Shown: positions 16,347-24,898 of the stretch, piece after piece
Layout: each line of letters begins with the position of its first letter
Position numbering within the stretch: the stretch's first letter is position 1
From: JAFGHJ01 sp964606065
GTDB taxonomy: Bacteria; Hydrothermota; UBA3072
Direction: 5' to 3'
Assembly (NCBI GenBank): GCA_964606065.1
Contig: CAZSEX010000009.1
Coordinates: 1 to 51,722, forward strand
DNA length: 51,722 bases
Made by a program: the position numbers and the translations under genes
Notes under the pieces: model-generated
Told to the model about the DNA's origin: nothing
What the model saw: only the letters and a program-made list of their open reading frames with translations
Database searches by the model: none

Positions 16347-18242
16347 CTATTTTATCTTTACCGGTTCGTAAATTTGTATTCCCCTTTCAAAAAAACGCGA
16401 ATACAGTTCATAATATTCGAGCCTGAGTCCTTGAACAAAAACAATCATTCCCTCGAGACCAATTATAAGAATATTGCCCAGAATTAAAGTTGTATATCCT
16501 CCCGCTCCTACCATCTTTCCCAAAACATTGGCAATCTCTATTATGGACATAGTTAAAATAACATGCCCTATATTAAAAGCGGCAATTCGTATAAAAGAAA
16601 GTGTATTGGAAATCATAGCAAGTGAAAGATGAATCAGATCACCCAGAGAAAGCAGTAATTTGTTGGAATCCCAGCCCTTATTAAAAGAATCTTTCAGAGG
16701 AATACCGCAGGCTACTAAAAGTGAACTGACACCTAAAAATGCGCTCTCCGTTTTTATAACAATCCCGGAACTACCCTTTACTAATGAAAAAGCAAGCATA
16801 ATAATCGAAATATAAAAAAACAAACCGGGTAAACCGTGTCCCGAGAGAAACAACTTTTCCCTGTCTTTTTGGATAATATATTCAATCAACCTTAAAACAA
16901 AACCAAAAATGACTATGAAAACACCGAGATAAACAGCAAAAAGCATAGCTCTCTCGGGCGACTCGAAGGGGGAAAACCACAAAGGTTCAAAAGGATGTGT
17001 ACCGAAAAATTCTCCGAAAAGCGCTCCGAAAATAGAAGAGGAAACTCCTAAACACAAAGGAAAAACCGCAAATTTCCTCAGCAATCTTATACAATACAAT
17101 CCGATTCCGATTAATATGAGAACCAAACCATGACCTAAATCACCGAACATAATTCCGAAAAAGAACATAAAAGTGAGAGTGGTAAAAATAGTCGGATCGA
17201 TACCCTTGTACGCAGGTATACCATAAGACTTAACCAGCCGTTCGAAAGGACGAAAAACGAACGGATTTTTAAGCTTGGTGGGTGCCGTATCCGCTTCTCT
17301 ACTGCTTCTTTTTACATTTTCCTCATAGAGAATATACAAATCAAGATTTCCGGATTTCTTCTTGACTTCCGATACTTTAACACTGGGCAAATAAGCATTT
17401 ATAAAAAAAACTTTTTCCGATCTGACGGTTTTCGCCACCCAATCCAGCTCTAAAACAGAAATTTCAATCTCTTTTTTCAATTGTAGAATGTCATTTTCAA
17501 AATTACGCCCCATCTTCTTTATGGCAGCCTTTAGCGATGTTCTTTCCTCTTTTATTTCCCAGAATTTGTTTTCTATTTGTTTCTTCAAATTTAAAAGAGG
17601 TCCTTCAAGCCTGCTGAAAAGTTCTGATTTATTGAAACGGACAGTCTCCAGAACTTTACCAATTGACTCCTCTTCAAGAAAAGAATAAAAAATTATAACA
17701 GGAATCGAACCATTCTGAGCTTTTCTCCTGAAAACAAGAACATCTCTGTCTTTCACAATTTCTAACAGATTCTCTTCCTCAGAAGAAGGTATCGTTCCGC
17801 CTAACATTTTAAGAAACCTACTATCATTCAGCTCTTCCATTCTGGTTTCCGATTCGGGAAGTAATGTCAAAAGCTCCGCGGTAAGATTTAACTCGATTTC
17901 CTCTTTTTCAAGAGCTTCGAGTCTATCTCGCTTCTCTCCCAGTCTCTCCTGGAATTCTTTCAAAAAAATATCGGCTTTATTCACTAATTCATCGAGTTTT
18001 ATAGGCTCAAAGTGAATTTCATCTTCAATTCTTATGTCAAAATATTGAATGATTTCATTTATTTTTCTACTAAATTCTTCCAATTTAAAATATATATCTT
18101 TATGTTCTGGTTCATGTAAATAACGATGCGAAAATTCGGCAATGTGAAATTTACCTTCATTTCCGAAAAAATCGAGAGCAACGGATAAATCCTTTTCGGT
18201 TACCGCCAGCAGGAAACGGGTCATCGGTTCAGGCACCCACAT
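16347..18242 (-). CDS. V/A-type ATPase subunit I (a-type stator)
   Basis: About 631 aa from the ATG at 18242, chosen because GGGAGGAG lies 5 nt upstream; the longer frame lies inside subunit C. The N-terminal cytoplasmic half (about 1-350) has coiled-coil stretches. The C-terminal half has seven or eight membrane helices ('PTIFTTLTFMFFFGIMFGDLGHGLVLILIGIGLY', 'LIHLSLAMISNTLSFIRIAAFNIGHVIL', 'GNILIIGLEGMIVFVQGLRLEYYELYSRFFE'). The conserved LSFIR and QGLRLEYYE segments are family signatures and provide the ion half-channel. It overlaps the end of subunit C by 14 nt. Confidence 0.92.
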   Translation of the reverse strand: MWVPEPMTRFLLAVTEKDLSVALDFFGNEGKFHIAEFSHRYLHEPEHKDIYFKLEEFSRKINEIIQYFDIRIEDEIHFEPIKLDELVNKADIFLKEFQERLGEKRDRLEALEKEEIELNLTAELLTLLPESETRMEELNDSRFLKMLGGTIPSSEEENLLEIVKDRDVLVFRRKAQNGSIPVIIFYSFLEEESIGKVLETVRFNKSELFSRLEGPLLNLKKQIENKFWEIKEERTSLKAAIKKMGRNFENDILQLKKEIEISVLELDWVAKTVRSEKVFFINAYLPSVKVSEVKKKSGNLDLYILYEENVKRSSREADTAPTKLKNPFVFRPFERLVKSYGIPAYKGIDPTIFTTLTFMFFFGIMFGDLGHGLVLILIGIGLYCIRLLRKFAVFPLCLGVSSSIFGALFGEFFGTHPFEPLWFSPFESPERAMLFAVYLGVFIVIFGFVLRLIEYIIQKDREKLFLSGHGLPGLFFYISIIMLAFSLVKGSSGIVIKTESAFLGVSSLLVACGIPLKDSFNKGWDSNKLLLSLGDLIHLSLAMISNTLSFIRIAAFNIGHVILTMSIIEIANVLGKMVGAGGYTTLILGNILIIGLEGMIVFVQGLRLEYYELYSRFFERGIQIYEPVKIK

Positions 18243-19107
18243 GAAGCTCCTCCCATATCTCCCTGAATCGTTCGCCGGCGAGAGCCAGCAATTTTGCTCT
18301 GTAAATAGACAGAATTTCATTTACTTTAAAGTCAAAAAGAAAAAAGAAAGCCATGATGGATCGCATAGAATACATCCTGAACTTAAAATCTTCGTAACAC
18401 AGAGCCTTAAATTCTTTTTTAAACTCATATTCGGAAATACCTTTTTCTTCGGTAAAATTTTCATAAACGCTGCCTTCCGGTATTAAAAATCTTTTTATCT
18501 CAAAATCTTCTAAATTATAAAATTTTTTAAGGCGATTTAACCACAATCTATTTTTAAAATTTATTAGTGTGAGTATAAATTCTCCCGTCTCAATCGCCTC
18601 TCCGTAAGGAAGATTAGAAACTCCTTTCAGCAATGAAGCATAATAACATCGATCCAGCATAACTCCGATATCGGTTTTATTATGTGTTTCTTTATATTTT
18701 GAAAACGCAGAATTCCAGCAATTCTTCCAGAAACCTTTACTTAAATAATTATTTAAATCTTCCATTTCAAAACTTTTCCCTCGAAATTTCTTGACAAAAA
18801 AACCCTCACCACCGTTAATTATCTCTTTAATATCGATTAATTCATAGATTTTCAAGTAAATATCAAAGAATAGAGCGGATGAACCCGGTATACTTTTTAA
18901 CACTTTCCGGGCGATAGAAAAAGGTATCATCTTTAAAAAGTCTTCTAAATTCTCACCGGAAAAAGGAAATCTTTTAATAAAAAGCATTTTCTCCAACCTG
19001 TTTTTAAATTCCGAAACTCCTTCAGCCATCCTGAGACTTTCAATATCCCCGGAAGTGGGAAAAAAAGAATAAACAGCTCTTAATTTAGGATAAATAGAGT
19101 AGCTCAT
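18229..19107 (-). CDS. V/A-type ATPase subunit C
   Basis: 292 aa, largely helical, with little strong conservation, as expected for the AC39/subunit C family. It is assigned mainly by place between G/H and I and by weak signatures ('YSIYPKLRAVYS', 'FILTLINFKNRLWLNRLKKFYNLEDFEIKRFLIPEG' resembling the Y.R.K.....I...R.IK..G region, and a C-terminal 'FFFLFDFKVNEILSIYRAKLLAL' which matches the family's ...E...L..I...K motif). It couples the rotor to the membrane ring. Start 3 nt after the G/H stop. Confidence 0.82.
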   Translation of the reverse strand: MSYSIYPKLRAVYSFFPTSGDIESLRMAEGVSEFKNRLEKMLFIKRFPFSGENLEDFLKMIPFSIARKVLKSIPGSSALFFDIYLKIYELIDIKEIINGGEGFFVKKFRGKSFEMEDLNNYLSKGFWKNCWNSAFSKYKETHNKTDIGVMLDRCYYASLLKGVSNLPYGEAIETGEFILTLINFKNRLWLNRLKKFYNLEDFEIKRFLIPEGSVYENFTEEKGISEYEFKKEFKALCYEDFKFRMYSMRSIMAFFFLFDFKVNEILSIYRAKLLALAGERFREIWEELHVGA

Positions 19108-19109
19108 AT

Positions 19110-19421
19110 TTAACTTTCAAGCAAAAAGTTCGTTAATTCTGCCATCAATTCTTTTTTTATTCCTTCATAACGTTTCATCCAATCTTCCTTCAAATTAACG
19201 TTTTCTTTTTCTATCTCTTTTTTCTCTTCTTTTCTCATTTCCTCGAGTTTAGTTTTGTAACCGTTGATTATTTCCTGAGCTTTTTTATTCGCGCCCTCGA
19301 TCATTTTTCTCGATTCTTTATCGGCATTTTCTTTTATCGTGTCGGCTTCATTTTGAGCATCATCAAGAATTTTCTTTGCTTCTCTTTCTATTTCAAGAAT
19401 CTTCCTTATTTCGCTTTCCAT
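19110..19421 (-). CDS. V/A-type ATPase subunit G/H (peripheral stalk)
   Basis: 103 aa from the ATG at 19421 (AGAGG just upstream). A GTG at 19457 would add 12 residues but has no ribosome site. The chain is one long charged coiled coil ('EIRKILEIEREAKKILDDAQNEADTIKENADKESRKMIEGANKKAQEIINGY'), typical of subunit G/H that pairs with E. It overlaps the end of the small membrane ORF upstream by 29 nt. Confidence 0.85.
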   Translation of the reverse strand: MESEIRKILEIEREAKKILDDAQNEADTIKENADKESRKMIEGANKKAQEIINGYKTKLEEMRKEEKKEIEKENVNLKEDWMKRYEGIKKELMAELTNFLLES

Positions 19422-19542
19422 TTTCCTCTCGCTTCTTTTTATATTTTCTAAATTCACTTACAACAAAATAAGCAATACCAAAAAAAATTACAGCTCTTAT
19501 GAATATAAAAAACCACAAAATGGCAAGGGATACCTTATCCAT
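19393..19542 (-). CDS. Small single-pass membrane protein at the head of the V-ATPase operon
   Basis: A 49-codon ORF: M-D-K-V-S, a hydrophobic helix (about 5-28, LAILWFFIFIRAVIFFGIAY), then a very basic tail (about 31-47, KKKRE, GKRNK). It overlaps the start of the G/H gene and is the first ORF after the operon promoter. The -10 box lies six bases upstream of its ATG, and no ribosome site is seen, so it is probably read as a leaderless message. By place it resembles the small accessory membrane proteins (AtpI/AtpZ-like) that precede F-type operons, but no homology is claimed. It could also be a coupling leader for G/H. Confidence 0.6.
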   Translation of the reverse strand: MDKVSLAILWFFIFIRAVIFFGIAYFVVSEFRKYKKKREENGKRNKEDS

Positions 19543-19548
19543 AGATTG

Positions 19549-19576
19549 AAAATAAAACACATGAGAAAAAAGTCAA
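19549..19576 (-). promoter_or_regulatory. Promoter of the V-ATPase operon
   Basis: Minus strand TTGACT (19576-19571), 16-nt spacer, TATTTT (19554-19549), then six bases to the ATG of the small membrane ORF. A 7-bp hairpin TTTCCGC/GCGGAAA lies just upstream (19583-19600). The rest of 19600-19764 is AT-rich and shows only degenerate repeated text (ACCATTCAAC-type), with no gene. Confidence 0.7.
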
Positions 19577-19764
19577 GGAGGATTTCCGCAAAGGCGGAAA
19601 TAGTAGAATGGGTAATTAGTCAATTAGAAAATTCGTGGAGAATTAGAAAAGAAAAAATAAAACAAAAACCAACTTATTTCGGCAACCCGTTTTGTCCGGT
19701 TTCCGGTGAACCAGTACAAATTAACCATTCAACAATTCAACCATTCAACTTAAATTCGAAGAAT

Positions 19765-20499
19765 TTATTCCTCTGTTGACTCTTCGAAATCCACAATATC
19801 AATTCCTTTCGAGTAAGGCTTTGTAGTGTACTGTCTCACATTCCCCATCTTTTTTATAATATCTCTTATCTGGCAGGCTGCGTCAAAAATAAAATCCAGT
19901 TTTCGATGAGCAGAAGAATCTTCCGGCAGGTCATTTTTAAGAAGTTCCACCATGCCAAAAATAGAGGTCAAAGGCTGATTTATTTCATGCGCGGCAGCCC
20001 CCGCGGTTTCTACGAGGACTTTAATTTGTTCCGATTTCAAAACAAGTTCCTGTAACTTTTTTAATTTCATCAATAACCTGCTTCTTTCGACAGCGTAATC
20101 CAGAGAGCGTAAAAGAGTTTTATTATCGACTTCACCTTTGATTAAATAATCCTGAGCTCCTTTTTTAACGGCTCCCACGGCGATTTCTTCATCATCGAGT
20201 CCGGTAAGTATAACCACAGGAATATCCGATACGATTTCAGAAACCTTATTATAAGTTTTTACTCCTGTACTATCCGGCAAACCCAGGTCCAACAATACTA
20301 AATCGAATCGTCCTTTTACAAACATTTCCATAAAGTCGGAAAGTTTCCCGCAATGATAAACCTGATAATTGTTCTTTTCAAGCTGTTTCGAAAGAACGTT
20401 AACGAACTTTTCATCGTCCTCGATTATTAATATTTTTTTTCTTTTTTCTTCCCTTTTTCCTTTTGTATTTGCTGCTTTCTCAGTATATTTTCTTTTCAT
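19765..20499 (-). CDS. Response regulator with REC and HisKA-like (DHp) domain, no ATPase
   Basis: 244 aa. After a basic N-terminus, residues about 22-140 form a receiver domain (IEDDE, phospho-acceptor D71 in LVLLDLGLPDS, Thr99 in VVILTG, Lys121 in DYLIKG). Residues about 145-235 form a helical hairpin with an H-box-like AAAHEINQPLTSIFGMVE (His171), like histidine kinase DHp domains. No HATPase domain follows, so it cannot self-phosphorylate. It could act as a phosphotransfer protein or as an inhibitor or partner of a kinase. Last gene of the stressosome operon, 27 nt after the hybrid kinase. There is no DNA-binding domain. Confidence 0.8.
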   Translation of the reverse strand: MKRKYTEKAANTKGKREEKRKKILIIEDDEKFVNVLSKQLEKNNYQVYHCGKLSDFMEMFVKGRFDLVLLDLGLPDSTGVKTYNKVSEIVSDIPVVILTGLDDEEIAVGAVKKGAQDYLIKGEVDNKTLLRSLDYAVERSRLLMKLKKLQELVLKSEQIKVLVETAGAAAHEINQPLTSIFGMVELLKNDLPEDSSAHRKLDFIFDAACQIRDIIKKMGNVRQYTTKPYSKGIDIVDFEESTEE

Positions 20500-20526
20500 G
20501 TTTTTTTTACCTTGAATGTTTAATTC

Positions 20527-22644
20527 TCATTTCTTTGTTAATTTCAGTAAAATTTCTAACAATTTTTCTTTTTTAATTGGTTTGGTAAGATAATCACTGC
20601 AGCCGGCTTTAAGAGTTTTTTTCCTGTCCTCCTTCATAGCATAAGCGGTTAAGGCTAAAATCGGAGTTTTTTCCCTGTTATTTTTTCTCTCCCACTTTCT
20701 TATTTCTTTAGTAGCTGCAAATCCATCCATTACAGGCATTTGCATATCCATCAACACTATATCGTACCTGCCTTTTTTAAATTTTCTCACAGCCGTCTTT
20801 CCGTTTTCGGCTTCATCTATATTAACAGGAGATCCCTTAAGAAAAGCTTTAACAAGCAACCTGTTATCGGGATTATCCTCGACAAGTAATATTTCCAAAT
20901 GAGGCAAAACGACCCGGGTCTTCTTTACTTTTTCCGATTTCTCTTTTTCAAATTGGGCTTTCCATAAACCAAGAGTAGTCAATATGGCATTTTTCAATTC
21001 TTTTCTCTTCACAGGTTTTAAAAGATAAGTACCTATTCCATATCTGTCTATCTGTTTTAAGTCATTTGGTTTATAATCAGAAGATAGCATAACTATGGTT
21101 GTCATCTCGGAATTTTTTTGTTCTCTTAAAAATTTAGCTACTCCTAAACCATCAATTTCCGGCATTCTGCAGTCGAGAAGAACCAATTCAAACGGTTTTT
21201 TCTTAGAATAAGCCGATTTAATAATTGAAATGGCTTCTTTCCCGCCTTCCGCCTCGGTGATTTCCGCATCCCACACCGAAAGCATTTCCCTCAAAATCAA
21301 TCTATTTGTAGCATTATCATCGACAATTAAAGTCGATATACCATTAACATCGATCTCTCCCGGTTTAATAAAAGTTTCTTTGGCTCTTTCCTTTTGAATA
21401 TCAAAAACAACCGTAAAACAAAATTTGCTTCCTTTACCCAACTGGCTTTCAACCCAGATTTCTCCACCCATCAACTCCGTTATTTTTTTAGAAATACTCA
21501 ATCCCAAGCCGGTTCCGCCGTATTTCCTGGTGGTTGAAGAATCCGCCTGTTTAAAGCTTTCAAAAACAGTGGCTTTTTTATCCTCCGAAATCCCGATACC
21601 GGAGTCCTTCACAGAAAAAAGCAAACATATATATTTCTCCTTATCGGATTTAATAAAATTCGGATCATCTTCTTTTAAAAGGCTAACGTTCAAAACAATT
21701 TCACCTTTGTCGGTGAATTTTATAGAGTTCCCTAAAAGATTAACAATTACCTGTCTTAACCTCGCGGGATCACCGATTAACTTTACCGGAACATCTGGTT
21801 CGATTCTGCTTAAAAATTCGATATTTTTTTTTCGAGCCCGAACTGCCATAACATCGCATGTCTCTTCTATCAATTCCCCCAGATCGAAATCGATTCTTTC
21901 AAGTTCCACATCTCCCGCTTCTATTTTTGAAAGATCCAGTATATCGTTTATTAACGAAAGTAAAGTATCCCCGGCTTTTTCCAAAGTCTCCACGAATCCC
22001 TTTTGCTCAGCGGAAAGTGCTGTATCAGAAAGAAGTTCGGTCATACCTATAATCGCGTTCATCGGTGTTCTTATTTCATGACTCATCGAAGCCAAAAACT
22101 CGCTTTTTGCCTTGTTTGCTCTTTCTGCTTCGATTTTTGCGTCTTTTAACTCCCTTTCGGTTTCCTCATGAGCCGCGATTTCTTCCTTGAGTTTCTCGTT
22201 CGACTTCTTCAATTCCTCAAAAAGTTCATCCTGAGTGAGTCTCTCTACTTTTTCTCGCTCATAATCTATAAAATCCGGTGTTGGTTTAAAATCCGTGTCA
22301 GGAATATATCTAAAAATGTCCAGAGTGCTAATACCATTTTGAGAACCGTAATCCCTTACTCTATCAAATATTCCCTCAGAAATTTCTTCCTCTTTAAGAA
22401 AATTATTTTCCGAAAAAAAACGGACTAAAAGGCCTGGCATTCCATTCTTATTATCGATAAAGAATTCCACACCGCATTTATTTCCCATCCCTACCACTCT
22501 CCACATTATTTCAGAAATCGCGGTGGTTAATCTTGTAACTGTAATTTCTCTAAAACCTAGATCTTCCAACAAACTGAGCACTTTATTTCTTTTGTCGACA
22601 AGATAATTTTTATTTCTTAAAGAAATCTTACCAAGTTTAATCAT
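20527..22644 (-). CDS. Hybrid histidine kinase with degenerate RsbT-like N-terminal domain
   Basis: 705 aa. Residues 1-115 resemble a worn RsbT/anti-sigma ATPase-like domain: TAISEIMWRVVG aligns with the N-box of the neighbouring RsbT (TAVSELTRNIIK) but the key Asn is Arg49. The G1 Asp motif is lost, and GSQNGISTLDIFRYI mimics the G2 region. A coiled coil (130-180) leads to HisKA (SMSHEIRTPMNAI, His189), HATPase (N306 in LLGNSIKF, DSGIG at 347-351, GGTGLGLSI at 376-384), REC1 (D491 in LLDCRMPEIDG) and REC2 (D633 in LMDMQMPVMDG). No membrane segment, so a cytoplasmic sensor. Its ATG overlaps the upstream STAS stop (TAATG). Kinase parts are certain; the N-terminal domain is inference. Confidence 0.9.
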   Translation of the reverse strand: MIKLGKISLRNKNYLVDKRNKVLSLLEDLGFREITVTRLTTAISEIMWRVVGMGNKCGVEFFIDNKNGMPGLLVRFFSENNFLKEEEISEGIFDRVRDYGSQNGISTLDIFRYIPDTDFKPTPDFIDYEREKVERLTQDELFEELKKSNEKLKEEIAAHEETERELKDAKIEAERANKAKSEFLASMSHEIRTPMNAIIGMTELLSDTALSAEQKGFVETLEKAGDTLLSLINDILDLSKIEAGDVELERIDFDLGELIEETCDVMAVRARKKNIEFLSRIEPDVPVKLIGDPARLRQVIVNLLGNSIKFTDKGEIVLNVSLLKEDDPNFIKSDKEKYICLLFSVKDSGIGISEDKKATVFESFKQADSSTTRKYGGTGLGLSISKKITELMGGEIWVESQLGKGSKFCFTVVFDIQKERAKETFIKPGEIDVNGISTLIVDDNATNRLILREMLSVWDAEITEAEGGKEAISIIKSAYSKKKPFELVLLDCRMPEIDGLGVAKFLREQKNSEMTTIVMLSSDYKPNDLKQIDRYGIGTYLLKPVKRKELKNAILTTLGLWKAQFEKEKSEKVKKTRVVLPHLEILLVEDNPDNRLLVKAFLKGSPVNIDEAENGKTAVRKFKKGRYDIVLMDMQMPVMDGFAATKEIRKWERKNNREKTPILALTAYAMKEDRKKTLKAGCSDYLTKPIKKEKLLEILLKLTKK

Positions 22645-23165
22645 TAATCCACATTTTTTTCTTCTATATCAGTGGATTCATTGATCTGTTTATCAACCGA
22701 AACTTTTTTATAATCGGATTTAGATTCTTTCCCGCTTTCATTTTTCTCTTCGGCGTCAATCTCCCCGCTTTCTTCCTCCAACTCATGATCTATTTTGACA
22801 ACAGGTTGAAGCTTTCTAACTCCTTCTTCAAAAGTCCCCGCAATCCCGTAAATTTCCTTAAAATCGAATCTGGAATCCACAAGAGAAATAGCCACTCCCG
22901 GTCTTATTCCAGTAAGAACAGTTTTAGCCCCCAATAAATAAATCATTTTCGCGGTATTGTCGATCATACGAGCAAGATAGGGCTCAATAATACCCACACC
23001 CGAAACATCTATAACCACACCTCCGACTTCCGTATTTTCCACACCTTTTAAAATTTTTTTCTGTATTTGTATCATCCTGTTCTCATCGAGTTCACCCTGA
23101 ATAGGAACAACGAGACATCCTTCTGAAATATGAATGGACAACTCAGATGAAATTTTGTTATCCAT
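22644..23165 (-). CDS. RsbS-like STAS protein with acidic tail
   Basis: 173 aa. STAS domain at about 8-120 ('GCLVVPIQGELDENR', 'GGVVIDVSGVGIIEPYLARMID', 'GAKTVLTGIRPGVAISLVD'). The position of the RsbS phospho-serine (S59 in B. subtilis, in the DSF motif) is Pro62 in EPYLAR. The second site (T86 equivalent) is kept as Thr85 in VLTGI. The C-terminal 50 residues are acidic/charged and probably disordered. It is coupled by a one-base overlap to the hybrid kinase, suggesting that this STAS protein binds the RsbT-like N-terminus of that kinase (inference). Confidence 0.85.
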   Translation of the reverse strand: MDNKISSELSIHISEGCLVVPIQGELDENRMIQIQKKILKGVENTEVGGVVIDVSGVGIIEPYLARMIDNTAKMIYLLGAKTVLTGIRPGVAISLVDSRFDFKEIYGIAGTFEEGVRKLQPVVKIDHELEEESGEIDAEEKNESGKESKSDYKKVSVDKQINESTDIEEKNVD

Positions 23166-23188
23166 AATTACCCAAATACTTCGAAAAT

Positions 23189-23956
23189 TTAATCCTGAGG
23201 TTTTCTATCTCTGAGATCACGCATTAAAACGAGATAAGCTCCATCCCCTTCCCATTCAGTCTCAGTAACCCTCATCTCTGCCATATTTTTCTCTTTTCCC
23301 TTACTTTCCAGTTCTACTTCTTTTAACTGATTAATTTCCAGCGGAAATCCGAATTTTTCTCCAATAAGGTCTTCTGGTGAAACTCCAAGAAATTTTTGTG
23401 CGGAATTATTTGCAAACTGCACTACTCTTTTTTTATCTACCACTATTACAGCATACTCTATTTTTTCTATTATATTTTTGAATCTCGCCTTAGTTATTTC
23501 AAGCTCCCGAATTTTTTTCTCTAATTTCATTAAAATGTGGTGACGTTCAACTGCAAAAAATATAGCCTGCAAAAGAGCGTTTACACCCATCTGTCCTTTA
23601 ACGAGGAAACCTTCCGCTCCTCTTTTCATCGCTTCAAGAGCCAGTCCTTCATCGCTCAACGCAGTTATCACAACCACGGGAACATTGTGAGCGTTTTTTC
23701 TAACACTATCCAGAGTAGCCAATTCCTTGCTATCCGGCAAATTTAGATCAAGCAATATAAGATCAAATTTATGCTCCGATATACACTTTAAAGCTTCTCC
23801 CAGAGTTTCTACGCTTGTTAAAGCAAACTTTGTGGCTTTAACCAATTCGGCTTCCTCGCAGTATGCAAGAGTCTCCCTGATAAAAGTAACCGCGAACGAT
23901 GCATCTTCAATCAGGAGGACATTCATTATTACAATATCAGCATTTTTTTCAGTCAT
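23189..23956 (-). CDS. Response regulator with REC and PAS domains
   Basis: 255 aa. Receiver domain at about 12-130 (IEDAS, acceptor D70 in LILLDLNLPDS, VVVITA, FLVKG), a short coiled coil, then a PAS domain at about 155-250 ('IIEKIEYAVIVVDKKRVVQFANNSAQKFLGVSPEDLIGEKFGFPL', 'ETEWEGDGAYLVLMRDL'). No output DNA-binding, cyclase or kinase domain. The receiver resembles that of the REC-DHp protein at the end of the operon. SD AGAGG lies upstream. It may be the acceptor in a phosphorelay with the hybrid kinase, with the PAS domain providing dimerisation or ligand sensing. Confidence 0.85.
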   Translation of the reverse strand: MTEKNADIVIMNVLLIEDASFAVTFIRETLAYCEEAELVKATKFALTSVETLGEALKCISEHKFDLILLDLNLPDSKELATLDSVRKNAHNVPVVVITALSDEGLALEAMKRGAEGFLVKGQMGVNALLQAIFFAVERHHILMKLEKKIRELEITKARFKNIIEKIEYAVIVVDKKRVVQFANNSAQKFLGVSPEDLIGEKFGFPLEINQLKEVELESKGKEKNMAEMRVTETEWEGDGAYLVLMRDLRDRKPQD

Positions 23957-23980
23957 TTAAGTACCTCTTATTTAGATTTA

Positions 23981-24862
23981 TCATACTTTTTTCGAAATGA
24001 CTTCCTTTGAAAGGTTCTTTCTTGAAATAACGTATTTCAAACCATCTTTTAAAGTAGACATTGTCTTGAGACCTTCCATATCGATTCCGAGATCGGCAAT
24101 CGTCTGAGCTATTTCAACACCCACTCCGGTCAGTATAGCTTCCGCTCCCACCAATCTGACAGCTTTGGCTGTTCGTATTAAACGATCGGCTACCGCGCTA
24201 TCCACCGCGCTTATACCGGAAATATCTATAATGGCTACAGCAGCTCTCTCTTCCACAATCTGGGTTAACAAAGCCTCGGAGATTCTTGAAGCTCTTTCAC
24301 TATCCAGAGATCCCAATATGGGAACGGTCAGAACACCCTCCCACACATCAATTACAGGTGTCGAAAGCTCTATTAGTTCTTCCCTTTGAGCCTCTAACTT
24401 CTTTTCTCTCTCCATTTCCCAGAGTTTCTTTTCCGTTATATCTCTCGAAATACCGAAAGTTCCCACAATCTCACCTTTTTCGTTGTATCTGGGAACCTTT
24501 GTAGTTTCGACCCATTTCTCACTTCCGTCCGGATAAACTTCTTTTTCCTCCTTCTGTATTGGCTTCCCGGTTTTCATTACTTTTTGTTCATCTTCATAAG
24601 CTGGTTTTGCATGTTCCTCATCGAAAAGATCGAAATCGGTTTTCCCTATAATTTCATCAAGATTCTTAAACCCCATATATTCCGCAAAAGCCCTACCAAT
24701 CCTGACAAACCTGCTCTCTCTATCTTTGAAATAAATATTCTCGGGTATGTGTTTCATAAGAGAATTCAGCAAATTCCTGTCCAATTTTAAATTTTTATTC
24801 TCTTTTTCCAGAGCTTTTATCTTTTTCTCGAGTTCTTCTTTATTCTTCTCTTTTTTAGCCAT
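23981..24862 (-). CDS. RsbR-type stressosome protein (PAS-STAS), third copy
   Basis: 293 aa. N-terminal coiled coil (1-30), one PAS domain (about 32-148; 'IYFKDRESRFVRIGRAFAEYMG', 'GKTDFDLFDEEHAKPAYEDEQKVMKTGKP', 'GISRDITEKK'), and a C-terminal STAS domain (about 166-283). Positions matching the RsbR phospho-threonines are Ser222 (AVDSAV) and Thr254 (AQTIADLG). Strong AAAGGAGG site. The DNA coding for the STAS part is almost identical to that of the 26661 gene. It lies downstream of rsbX-like rather than with the other two rsbR genes. Likely a scaffold subunit of the stressosome that senses a cytoplasmic signal through PAS. Confidence 0.9.
   Translation of the reverse strand: MAKKEKNKEELEKKIKALEKENKNLKLDRNLLNSLMKHIPENIYFKDRESRFVRIGRAFAEYMGFKNLDEIIGKTDFDLFDEEHAKPAYEDEQKVMKTGKPIQKEEKEVYPDGSEKWVETTKVPRYNEKGEIVGTFGISRDITEKKLWEMEREKKLEAQREELIELSTPVIDVWEGVLTVPILGSLDSERASRISEALLTQIVEERAAVAIIDISGISAVDSAVADRLIRTAKAVRLVGAEAILTGVGVEIAQTIADLGIDMEGLKTMSTLKDGLKYVISRKNLSKEVISKKV
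24018..24397. repeat. STAS-coding tract shared with 26668-27047 (copy A)
   Basis: By eye, these 380 bp differ from 26668-27047 at one base (24044); 24045-24397 is identical over 353 bp, synonymous positions included. Flanking PAS-coding DNA differs clearly. This points to recent gene conversion or duplication between rsbR paralogs. Confidence 0.9.
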
Positions 24863-24898
24863 AATTGTCCTCCTTTTATTATATAAGCCGTTAATACG

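Noticed and set aside
18243..18320. Longer N-terminus for V-ATPase subunit I
   Set aside because: The extra residues lie inside subunit C, do not match the family, and a good ribosome site sits 5 nt before the ATG at 18242.
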